Below are positions 1 through 5,200 of a stretch of 10,300 nucleotides of DNA, piece by piece. A program made the translations under genes and the position numbers. The notes under the pieces are model-generated. The model searched no databases and had not been told where the DNA came from. It worked only from the letters and a program-made list of their open reading frames with translations. Source of the stretch: Bacillota bacterium (lineage in GTDB: Bacteria; Bacillota; Bacilli; Alicyclobacillales; SLC66); contig JAKADD010000062.1 in assembly GCA_021820825.1 (NCBI GenBank), positions 1 to 10,300 of the forward strand. The letters are read 5' to 3'. Within the stretch, counting starts at the first letter, position 1, and every line of letters begins with the position of its first letter.

Positions 1-205
1 CCTCCTTGCACACTTCGAAGCCATCCTTTTTGGGCAGCATGAGATCCAGCAAAATCAGGTCTACGGCCGTCGGCGAATGATTGACAAAAGCAACGGCAGC
101 CTCTCCGTCAGGAGCAACACTCACTGAATATCCAGCCTTTTCCAGTTGAAAACGCAAAATTTCCGCGATCGGCTCTTCATCATCGACGACTAGAATATGC
201 TGCAT
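1..205 (-). CDS. Response regulator, receiver domain (WalR/OmpR-like), 3' part outside the window
   Basis: Reading leftward from the ATG at 203-205, 68 residues are visible before the window ends. They are the first two thirds of a CheY-like receiver domain: strand 1 HILVVDD with the acidic pocket D8/D9, then the phosphoacceptor D54 in LILLDLMLP, followed by KKDGFEVC. By family knowledge such a domain accepts phosphate from a sensor histidine kinase; the LMLPKKDG context is typical of the OmpR class and recalls WalR (YycF). The DNA-binding half is not in the window, so the class is inferred and no symbol is given. An AGGGGAGG Shine-Dalgarno lies 6 nt before the ATG and fixes the start. An extended -10 promoter at 301-309 would give a leader of about 90 nt. 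A walK-like kinase gene would be expected further left but cannot be seen. Confidence 0.9.
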   Translation of the reverse strand, partial: MQHILVVDDEEPIAEILRFQLEKAGYSVSVAPDGEAAVAFVNHSPTAVDLILLDLMLPKKDGFEVCKE

Positions 206-279
206 AACTGGCCTCCCCTATAAAACGCTGTCTCGAAACTGTCCCTGCCCAGCCGGGATCGTGCGCTGCGCCGCTGCAT

Positions 280-291
280 GGAGCATGCTCC
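280..291. promoter_or_regulatory. 12-bp perfect palindrome just downstream of the promoter
   Basis: GGAGCATGCTCC is its own reverse complement and covers roughly +3 to +14 relative to the predicted start of the response regulator transcript. The position suits an operator for a dimeric repressor. Which protein binds is unknown, and a chance palindrome cannot be excluded. A second small palindrome, CGTTAACG (291-298), touches it. Confidence 0.25.
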
Positions 292-300
292 GTTAACGTC

Positions 301-309
301 ATTATAGCA
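301..309 (-). promoter_or_regulatory. Extended -10 promoter of the response regulator gene
   Basis: On the minus strand this reads TGC-TATAAT, a perfect sigma-A -10 hexamer with the TGn extension. No good -35 hexamer is seen 16-18 bp upstream, which is usual for extended -10 promoters. Transcription would start near 294, about 90 nt before the ATG. Confidence 0.5.
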
Positions 310-384
310 GGACAGTCCCTGGCGCACATAGCACCGGCGCCGAAAGAGAGAAAAGGCCGCCCAGGTTCCGAGGAATAAGCATAA

Positions 385-432
385 AACAGGAAGGCACCCG
401 GGCATGAGGCAAATTTCGGGTGACTTCCTGTT
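385..432 (-). terminator. Long hairpin downstream of the Rpn nuclease gene
   Basis: AACAGGAAG (385-393) pairs with CTTCCTGTT (424-432) and CACCCG (395-400) with CGGGTG (417-422). This gives a 16-position stem with one G/A mismatch around a 16-nt loop. On the minus strand the stem is followed by a short T run (GTTTTAT). It begins about 66 nt after the nuclease stop codon, so it most likely ends that transcript. The U tract is weak and the loop large, so a mobile palindromic repeat is an alternative. Confidence 0.5.
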
Positions 433-498
433 GGATTGCATTCGGCTCGTAAAGAGTCTATTGGTTGTTCGAATGCGCGAACCGATCGCGCGTGATCA

Positions 499-1419
499 TC
501 AGTGATGTTCATCTTGTAGGCGCTCCAATTCTTCAATTGGAATGCCTGTCAGCCGAGAAACCCTCACCACATTCAAGCCATCCTCCAGCATGGCCTTAGC
601 CGCTTCCAGCTTGCCTTCCAGCTTGCCTTCCAGCTGCCCTTCTTCTCGCGCTTCTCTCTTCATCTGATTCAAGTCACGAATTGCCATATCGCGGTTAATA
701 TAAGCAGCCCAGTTTTCGGGGTCCTTACTCACCGCTTCCCACAGGTTGAATGCCTTCTCCAGCGTTGGATCGGACATCGCCAACACCTCCAATTCTTCCC
801 GAATGGCGGGGTTTTGGTCCGCGTCAAGGAATAGAAGCCATTTTTGCAATGGGTCGCGAAGCGCATCACTCGTGTTGCGAAACGCGCGTCGGAACTTGGG
901 CATCTCGATGAGGTGCAACTCCAACTCACTAGACAGACGAAATCCATCTTGATCCTCAGTTACATGATACGACGTGTGGAAGCGTTCTGTCGAGTGCACG
1001 AACACAAAGTCGAGGATTTGAATGACGATGGTCGGACGTAGCACGCCGTAGTCCACGCCGCGCTCAGTTTGTCCGTCGTACACGCGCGCCCAGTAGAGCA
1101 GGCTGCGTTTGACCAGTGATTTTTGCGTCGCCACCTGAACCTCAACATCAATCCACTCATCCGTGTTTGTACGAACCAGAACGTCCAGCCGCACCGTTTT
1201 GTCTTGCACATCTTTCGACGGAAACTCAGTGTTTTGAAACTCCACTTGGACAATGCGATCCGCACCCTCGCGCTTTAAGACCGCATTCAGAAATGCGACA
1301 AGAAGATCGGCGCCTTGTGGCTGACCGAACAGTCGCTTGAAAGCATAGTCAACCATCAGGTTCATGTATCGCTTGGGTTCATTCAAGTCCATCGGTAGAT
1401 GTTCATTCACCAGTATCAT
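499..1419 (-). CDS. Rpn family recombination-promoting nuclease / PD-(D/E)XK nuclease family transposase
   Basis: The 306-residue product matches the layout of the Rpn/PDDEXK_2 family, formerly labelled transposase_31. It opens with MVDYAFKRLFG (22-32) and an LLVAFLNAVL helix. The nuclease core follows: RLDVLV with D79, and DVEVQV giving an E93-x-Q95 pair in place of the classical E-x-K. RSLLYWARVYDGQ (106-118) is the conserved segment after the core. By family knowledge these are metal-dependent DNA endonucleases that promote RecA-independent recombination. The C-terminal third is helical and charged, with a repeated LEGK segment (263-271), and ends in a helix-turn-helix-like VSRLTGIPIEELERL. 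Length and motifs look intact. GGGGAG lies only 2 nt before the chosen ATG, so a GTG three codons in (spacing 11) or translational coupling to the small upstream ORF is possible. Whether it is mobile or a domesticated nuclease cannot be told here. Confidence 0.88.
   Translation of the reverse strand: MILVNEHLPMDLNEPKRYMNLMVDYAFKRLFGQPQGADLLVAFLNAVLKREGADRIVQVEFQNTEFPSKDVQDKTVRLDVLVRTNTDEWIDVEVQVATQKSLVKRSLLYWARVYDGQTERGVDYGVLRPTIVIQILDFVFVHSTERFHTSYHVTEDQDGFRLSSELELHLIEMPKFRRAFRNTSDALRDPLQKWLLFLDADQNPAIREELEVLAMSDPTLEKAFNLWEAVSKDPENWAAYINRDMAIRDLNQMKREAREEGQLEGKLEGKLEAAKAMLEDGLNVVRVSRLTGIPIEELERLQDEHH
603..638 (-). repeat. In-frame 12-bp tandem repeat in the nuclease gene
   Basis: The plus strand shows CTTCCAGCTTGC twice in perfect tandem (603-614, 615-626), then a third, diverged copy CTTCCAGCTGCC (627-638). 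In the protein it gives the QLEGKLEGKLE segment. The unit is a multiple of three, so copy-number change by slippage would keep the frame and only lengthen a helical linker. Confidence 0.7.
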
Positions 1420-1520
1420 CGCTCCCCATCCTCAACGCCCACCAGCACGGCGTCATCCACACTGTCCGGCGCGTCTTTCGACACGATTCGACAGCCCAGT
1501 CCGTCGATAATAGTGTACAC
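1416..1520 (-). CDS. Possible 34-codon small ORF coupled to the Rpn gene
   Basis: Between the nuclease promoter and its ATG, one minus-strand frame is open from GTG at 1518-1520 to a TGA at 1416-1418. That TGA overlaps the nuclease start in the arrangement ATGA. The peptide begins MYTIIDGLGCRIVSKDAP and ends VGVEDGER; it is acidic, and its codon third positions are GC-rich like those of the neighbouring genes. I do not recognise a family. In favour of a real gene are the stop/start overlap, typical of translational coupling, and the badly spaced ribosome site of the nuclease start. Against it are the lack of a Shine-Dalgarno before the GTG, which lies only a few bases after the predicted transcription start, and its short length. 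It could also be the tail of a decayed gene. Confidence 0.3.
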   Translation of the reverse strand: MYTIIDGLGCRIVSKDAPDSVDDAVLVGVEDGER

Positions 1521-1529
1521 CCATGATGT

Positions 1530-1558
1530 GTTATATGCCGAAAAGTCTTGTTTATCAA
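1530..1558 (-). promoter_or_regulatory. Sigma-A-type promoter of the Rpn gene
   Basis: On the minus strand TTGATA (1553-1558) and TATAAC (1530-1535) are separated by exactly 17 bp. Each hexamer has one mismatch to TTGACA and TATAAT. Transcription would begin near 1523, about 105 nt before the nuclease ATG. Confidence 0.6.
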
Positions 1559-1574
1559 AATGTCTTCTTTAAGT

Positions 1575-1586
1575 GAACACACGTTC
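1575..1586. promoter_or_regulatory. LexA (DinR)-box-like palindrome upstream of the Rpn promoter
   Basis: GAAC-ACAC-GTTC is a perfect GAAC-N4-GTTC palindrome and fits the Bacillus SOS operator consensus CGAACRNRYGTTYG at all positions except the outermost base on each side. It lies 16 bp upstream of the predicted -35 of the nuclease promoter. No gene diverges from this point, so if functional it would control the nuclease transcript. The position upstream of -35 is less typical of LexA repression, so function is an inference. Confidence 0.35.
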
Positions 1587-1701
1587 TCAAACTGCTGATA
1601 AACATGTAAAATGCCGGACCGTCGGGCAAGGGTTCCACGCGCAGCAGGGAGCGAGAGGGTGAGCGATCAAGCCGGGCCGCCGCAATGCGCCGTAACGCAC
1701 C

Positions 1702-3609
1702 TCACGTGGCGATGAGCGTCCAGCGGCGGCCGCCGTCGACGGTGCGGTAGATATTGCCGTCGAGGAACTGGACGAAGCCGTCCTTGGCCGACGTGAACTG
1801 AATGATATCCGGCTGGAAAGCCACGTTCGGCGGGAAGTCGACCGGCGTCCAGGAGCGGCCGCCGCTCGTCGTGAGGTAAAAGCCGTACGACGTGGTCACC
1901 CACGCAATATCGGTTCCGGACGTTCCGAGGCTTTGGGCGCCGGAGTCGCGCATCCTGGCGACAGCGCTCCTGGCGAGGGCGGGCGGCGTGATGGCCAACT
2001 GCGCGGCCTGGAGGCTTGCAGCCTGCATTTTCCTCCAGGTGACGCCGCCGTTTGTGGTGACGTAGTCAGTGACCCGGTTGGACATGCCTTGGTCAACGGC
2101 GAACATGCCGCTGCTGGCGTTTGCGAACCACAGGCTGCTGTACATGAACGCAGTCGGATGGAGCCCCAGGGGAATGAGCCTCCAGCTTCGCCCGCCGTCC
2201 ACCGTGCCGTAGAGCAGGGAGTTGCTTCCGACGGCAAAACCGCGCTTTGCCGACACGAACTGGATGGTCATCGGCTCAGACACCCCGCCGTTGAAAGGCG
2301 GCGCGGACGCGACGGGCAGATGGCCGACAATCCGCCACACGCCGCCGCCGTCTGTCGTCTCCAGGACGGCGTTGGCGTTGCCGGCGACGCCGAGACCGAA
2401 GCCTACCGCCGAGTTGACAAGGCTGAAGCCGTCGGCCGGCATGATGGCGGGGTACGCCTGGAACCACGAGCGTCCGCCGTCGGTGGTGTGATAGAGGCGA
2501 TTGGACACGCCAACCAAGTTGCCCAGCAGCCAGCCGTCCGCAGGGCTCGGGAACGACATGGTCGAGCTTGCGCCGACCGCGTTCGGAAGCCCGGGAACGT
2601 CGGGAATCGGTGGGTACTGCGTCCAGTGAAGACCGCCGTCTGTCGTTTTCGCGAGGGTGATGGTTCCTGCCCCGCACGCCTCGCACTCGCCCGCCGCGTA
2701 GGCGATGTTGTTGTTGACCGCGACAAATGGACCGGGCGAACTTCCCGGTCCCCGGTTGGCGTGCGTTGCGCCGCCCGGCGCGGGCCCTGCGCCAGCTGTG
2801 GACACGCCGAGGACGGGTTTGAAGTGGACGCCGTCTGTGCTCGCGAGGATGGAGTAGCTGGTCTGCGACATTCCCGACCCGCCTACGAGTTGCATCCAGA
2901 CGTGGTGAATGTCGGTTGCCTGCAGGTGTGCGTAGCCCGGCAATCCGGGCAGGCGCGCACTCTTTGTCCACACGGCGCCTCCATCGGTGGTGTGGTACAC
3001 GGTGTTCCCGTCGCCCGCCCAGCCGACGGAGGAGCCGGAGAATGTGACGGACGTCACCCCGGTGACCCCGCGGACAGGCCGCCACACGCGTCCGCCGTCT
3101 GTCGTTCTGAACAGGCTGCCGGCGAATGATTCCCGAGCGCCGCGGACGGCAAATCCTGTTGTGGGCGACGTAAAGTGCGCCTGAATCAATGCGGGCCCTG
3201 ACTGTCTGACCACGCTCCACGCGCAACCGCCGTTTTTCGTTACGAGGATGGCGTTGCGACTGTACGCAACCGCGTGGTTCGCGTTGAGCGCCTGGACCCC
3301 GACCAGATCAAGCGGACCGTGGTACTGCGCGGCAAAATGAAGACCGCCGTCTGTCGTCGAGAGAATGACGCCATTGCCGACGACCCAGCCGTTGCGGTTG
3401 TTCGCAAACGCCACGGCATGCAGCGCGTAATCTGCCAGAGCGCCGCTCGCAAACGTCGCATGGACGACGGTTGGGGGAAACGTGGAGTTGCGGGTTGCTG
3501 CGTGCGCGGATGAATTTCCGGATTGGGGTATGATCTGCCATAACAGTGTTGCGCAGAAAAGCAGTGAGCCAACAGCCATTGATGATCGCAGCAGTTTGTG
3601 TTTTTTCAT
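1702..3609 (-). CDS. Secreted BNR/Ycf48-like repeat beta-propeller protein
   Basis: The 635-residue product starts with a signal peptide: basic MKKHKLLR, a hydrophobic stretch to about residue 27, and an AHA|A cleavage site near 37. The mature part carries about twelve copies of a motif like TTDGGRSW (for example KTTDGGLHWT, HTTDGGRSWF, ETTDGGGVW, RTVDGGRRW), the signature of BNR/sortilin-type blades as in the photosystem II assembly factor Ycf48/HCF136 and related bacterial proteins. Such blades usually fold into beta-propellers that bind proteins or glycans; no catalytic residues for a sialidase are evident. The ATG at 3607-3609 is preferred because GGTGGAG stands 9 nt upstream and a signal peptide follows. 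An in-frame ATG 30 codons further out (3699) lacks these and lies upstream of the predicted transcription start. It appears to be transcribed alone. The substrate is unknown. Confidence 0.85.
   Translation of the reverse strand: MKKHKLLRSSMAVGSLLFCATLLWQIIPQSGNSSAHAATRNSTFPPTVVHATFASGALADYALHAVAFANNRNGWVVGNGVILSTTDGGLHFAAQYHGPLDLVGVQALNANHAVAYSRNAILVTKNGGCAWSVVRQSGPALIQAHFTSPTTGFAVRGARESFAGSLFRTTDGGRVWRPVRGVTGVTSVTFSGSSVGWAGDGNTVYHTTDGGAVWTKSARLPGLPGYAHLQATDIHHVWMQLVGGSGMSQTSYSILASTDGVHFKPVLGVSTAGAGPAPGGATHANRGPGSSPGPFVAVNNNIAYAAGECEACGAGTITLAKTTDGGLHWTQYPPIPDVPGLPNAVGASSTMSFPSPADGWLLGNLVGVSNRLYHTTDGGRSWFQAYPAIMPADGFSLVNSAVGFGLGVAGNANAVLETTDGGGVWRIVGHLPVASAPPFNGGVSEPMTIQFVSAKRGFAVGSNSLLYGTVDGGRSWRLIPLGLHPTAFMYSSLWFANASSGMFAVDQGMSNRVTDYVTTNGGVTWRKMQAASLQAAQLAITPPALARSAVARMRDSGAQSLGTSGTDIAWVTTSYGFYLTTSGGRSWTPVDFPPNVAFQPDIIQFTSAKDGFVQFLDGNIYRTVDGGRRWTLIAT
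2345..3357 (+). repeat. Dispersed 14-bp DNA repeat encoding the propeller blade motif
   Basis: The plus-strand word CCGCCGTCTGTCGT occurs identically at 2345-2358, 2633-2646, 3092-3105 and 3344-3357, with near copies between. On the coding strand it specifies the T-T-D-G-G blade motif. Identity at DNA level, beyond what the protein motif needs, points to blade duplication or recombination between repeats within the gene. Confidence 0.6.
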
Positions 3610-3648
3610 GCGGGCCTGCTCCACCTTTCCTCCGGCTTGATATAAACA

Positions 3649-3654
3649 ATTATA
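3649..3654 (-). promoter_or_regulatory. -10 element of the beta-propeller gene
   Basis: A perfect TATAAT on the minus strand, with no convincing -35 hexamer 16-18 bp upstream. Transcription would start near 3642, giving a leader of about 33 nt with GGAGG and GGTGGAG before the ATG at 3609. Confidence 0.4.
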
Positions 3655-3794
3655 TGATCGGACAGATCTCGTGTTGTATTTTTCGACGAAAGACGTCACT
3701 GAACAGCGGGAATCCGACGACGATGCACCGTTGATCTAATCCGCCTAGGGAAGCAGCGATAATCCAAATCACTGCGCCTGCATCACGGACTTTG

Positions 3795-3968
3795 TCACTG
3801 CTCCCCAGACAATCGCCTTCTCCCGTTTTCCCAATTCCTGCCGAACTCCTCTAAACCGAAATAAACACATGCCGCAATCCAGCCCTTCATCGCCGTTACC
3901 AGTTCACCGCAAGCCCTGGCCGTGGCTATCGAAGCGAATAGCAATCCATGTCGGTACTCCAGTTTCAT
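3795..3968 (-). pseudogene. Short ORF of unknown nature, possibly a gene remnant
   Basis: A 57-codon frame starts at ATG 3966-3968 with MKLEYRHGLLFASI and ends at the stop at 3795. The ORF can be extended to 4028, but that would run through the -10 and into the repeat element. A perfect extended -10 (TGT-TATAAT, 4008-4016) stands in front, while the Shine-Dalgarno (GAGG, 12 nt away) is poor. The first residues recall the N-terminus of small bacterial retropepsin-like aspartic proteases, but the rest does not, and no D-T/S-G active site is present. A second frame further downstream (about 3740-3790) reads VRDAGAVIW, faintly like the end of that family. I read this tentatively as a decayed, internally deleted gene. 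It may equally be noise. Confidence 0.2.
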
Positions 3969-4011
3969 AAGGCAGAATTGCCTCGCGAGGAGAGAGTGTA
4001 AAATAAAATTA

Positions 4012-4018
4012 TAACAGA
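4012..4018 (+). repeat. Left 7-bp direct repeat (putative target-site duplication)
   Basis: TAACAGA, identical to 4172-4178 on the other side of the inverted-repeat element. It overlaps the end of the TATAAT on the minus strand. Confidence 0.5.
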
Positions 4019-4171
4019 GGTTGTTCAAAAAGGGGTCAGAACTCCCCGGTGCATTGCTGCGTCAGCGCCAAGAATGCTCCCTCACGTACCCAAATCGTAC
4101 GCTCGGTCCGCATTCTTGGCTCGCTTCCTTGCACTGCGCGGGTCTTACCTGACCCCTTTTTGAACAGGTTC
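4019..4171. mobile_element. MITE-like inverted-repeat element, 153 bp
   Basis: The ends carry an 18-bp perfect inverted repeat, TGTTCAAAAAGGGGTCAG (4022-4039) against its complement at 4149-4166. Nested inside are an 11-bp pair, GCCAAGAATGC (4067-4077) with GCATTCTTGGC (4110-4120), and a central 5-bp pair, CGTAC/GTACG (4085-4089, 4097-4101). The whole unit can fold into one long interrupted hairpin. It encodes no protein. It is flanked by the identical 7-mer TAACAGA (4012-4018 and 4172-4178), which looks like a target-site duplication. It lies between the decayed ORF and the terminator downstream of tRNA-Asp. A non-autonomous transposable element is the best reading; an ancient palindromic intergenic repeat is the alternative. 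Confidence 0.65.
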
Positions 4172-4178
4172 TAACAGA
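4172..4178 (+). repeat. Right 7-bp direct repeat (putative target-site duplication)
   Basis: TAACAGA, identical to 4012-4018. Removing the element together with one copy restores a continuous sequence in which the terminator hairpin at 4182-4202 is followed on the minus strand by a T-rich tract. Confidence 0.5.
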
Positions 4179-4181
4179 AAG

Positions 4182-4202
4182 ATGGGTGGGGTTTTCACCC
4201 AT
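4182..4202 (-). terminator. Hairpin terminator downstream of tRNA-Asp
   Basis: ATGGGTG (4182-4188) pairs with CACCCAT (4196-4202) around a 7-nt loop. On the minus strand it is followed by CTTTCTGTT. A run of A and T on the other side (TTTAAA) could make it act weakly in both directions. It is about 110 nt past the 3' end of the tRNA, the only gene clearly transcribed toward it. Confidence 0.45.
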
Positions 4203-4313
4203 TTAAAGATCAAGCGGCTGAAAACCAGCTCAAAACAAACCCATAAACAAAAATGAATGGAAGCCATTTACAGGCAACCATCCGATTTTGCTTACTACAT
4301 AAGGCTTTTCAAG

Positions 4314-4390
4314 TGGCGGAGCTGACGGGATTCGAACCCGCGATCTCCTGCGTGACAGGCAGGCATGTTGGGCCACTACACCACAGCTCC
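4314..4390 (-). tRNA. tRNA-Asp (anticodon GTC)
   Basis: The minus strand folds into a standard cloverleaf. The acceptor stem GGAGCTG pairs with CAGCTCC, followed by discriminator G (usual for Asp) and an encoded CCA (4314-4316). The D arm has loop AGTGGCCCA, and the anticodon stem CCTGC/GCAGG encloses loop CTGTCAC with anticodon GTC at 4354-4356. The T arm is GCGGG-TTCGAAT-CCCGT. The molecule is 77 nt including CCA. It stands alone here, with its own promoter and a hairpin downstream. It decodes GAC and GAU. Confidence 0.96.
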
Positions 4391-4418
4391 ACGTCCACAT
4401 CTGATGTGCACAATGGGT

Positions 4419-4447
4419 AGTGTACCTTGAATACCACCACAAAGCAA
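4419..4447 (-). promoter_or_regulatory. Promoter of tRNA-Asp
   Basis: On the minus strand TTGCTT (4442-4447) and TACACT (4419-4424) are separated by exactly 17 bp. Transcription would start near 4412, about 22 nt before the mature tRNA 5' end. Confidence 0.6.
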
Positions 4448-4465
4448 GCCAGCGTTTGATTTCCC

Positions 4466-4520
4466 GATTTGCGCCTTTGCGCCGGGATTTGCTTCTTTGC
4501 TTCGGATTGCTTGTTTCGAC
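4466..4520 (+). repeat. Imperfect 20-bp tandem repeat between tRNA-Asp and the sigma factor gene
   Basis: Unit 1 (4466-4485) GATTTGCGCCTTTGCGCCGG and unit 2 (4486-4505) GATTTGCTTCTTTGCTTCGG agree at 16 of 20 positions, and a shorter, diverged third copy follows (from 4506). Within each unit an 8-base half (TTTGCGCC or TTTGCTTC) is itself doubled. It sits between two diverging promoters. It may be a slippage product or a protein-binding array. Confidence 0.5.
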
Positions 4521-4555
4521 AGTTTTTCTTATTTCGGCATTTGATGCGACCATCA

Positions 4556-4582
4556 GAAAACTGTTTTTGCACACTGATCGTA
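4556..4582 (+). promoter_or_regulatory. Candidate ECF-type promoter of the sigma/anti-sigma operon
   Basis: GAAAAC (4556-4561) and CGTA (4579-4582) are separated by 17 bp, close to the TGAAAC-N16/17-CGTA pattern of Bacillus sigma-W-type promoters. Transcription would begin near 4590, about 50 nt before the TTG start and upstream of its Shine-Dalgarno. A sigma-A-like TACAAT (4583-4588) overlaps but lacks a matching -35. ECF factors commonly drive their own operon, so autoregulation is likely but inferred. Confidence 0.4.
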
Positions 4583-4642
4583 TACAATAGTATGACCATA
4601 CCATTGTCGTTCCCTCACACACTGGTCGGGGAGGCTGGGCAC

Positions 4643-5200
4643 TTGTCTGACGAGGAACTGTTTGCGCGCGTCGTAAAGGGAGACGGCTATGCGCTGGCAG
4701 AACTGTACGATCGACACGCCAGCCAGGTTTATGCGGTCGCCCGCCGTCTGATCGCTGATCCGCTCATGCTCGAAGAGGTTATCCAGGATGTTTTCACAAA
4801 AGTATGGACGACTCGCACGTTTGATCCAGGCAAAGGGAAATTTGCCCACTGGCTCAGTTCCGTGTCGCGCCGAACTGCCATTGATCACGTGCGCAGTGCG
4901 CATCGCCGCATGGACGCAACAAGTCTTGAACTCACTGATTCACGCGAGCGTTTTCGCAGACAGACTGACGATGCTGACTTTAATACGCCGCTTTTGAAGA
5001 GCGAACTGGTCGATTCAATGTCACACTTGCGGCCGCAGGAACGAACCGTTGTGGAGATGGCCTATTTTCAGGGATATAGCCTTTCGGAGATAGCGAGCAT
5101 TTTGGAAATGCCGATAGGTACTGTAAAAACCCGGTTGCACAGGGCGTTGAAGATGCTGAAATCCTTTCTGGAAAACAGCGACTTGGAGGTGCGCTCTTAA
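4643..5200 (+). CDS. ECF-family RNA polymerase sigma factor
   Basis: The 185-residue product has the two domains of a group 4 sigma factor. Region 2 (about 18-90) contains LYDRHASQVYAVARR, EEVIQDVFTKVW and the DNA-contacting RRTAIDHVRSAHRR. Region 4 (about 123-175) contains LRPQERTVVEMAYFQGYSLSEIA and the recognition helix MPIGTVKTRLHRALKML. It directs RNA polymerase to a small regulon, probably including its own operon. I chose the TTG at 4643 because GGGGAGG lies 8 nt upstream, whereas the in-frame ATG 17 codons earlier (4592) has no Shine-Dalgarno and sits at the predicted transcription start. That ATG would give 202 residues. The stop codon overlaps the next gene's ATG by one base (TAATG). 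With an RskA-like partner it resembles the SigK/RskA pairing. The inducing signal is unknown. Confidence 0.92.
   Translation: MSDEELFARVVKGDGYALAELYDRHASQVYAVARRLIADPLMLEEVIQDVFTKVWTTRTFDPGKGKFAHWLSSVSRRTAIDHVRSAHRRMDATSLELTDSRERFRRQTDDADFNTPLLKSELVDSMSHLRPQERTVVEMAYFQGYSLSEIASILEMPIGTVKTRLHRALKMLKSFLENSDLEVRS

Noticed and set aside
180..536. 118-codon minus-strand frame across the gap between the Rpn gene and the response regulator
   Set aside because: It overlaps the end of the Rpn gene, the hairpin, the regulator promoter and the regulator's own start, has no ribosome site and shows no domain.
1605..1701. GC-rich short inverted repeats after the beta-propeller stop as a terminator
   Set aside because: Only stems of 3-4 bp are found and no T run follows closely, so a terminator cannot be supported.
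1933..3129. 398-codon open frame on the plus strand
   Set aside because: It is antisense to the beta-propeller gene and results from its GC-rich, periodic codons. The product has no recognisable domain, and the minus strand has a signal peptide, ribosome site and repeats.
3610..3699. 30-residue N-terminal extension of the beta-propeller protein
   Set aside because: The extension lies upstream of the predicted transcription start, lacks a ribosome site and would bury the signal peptide.
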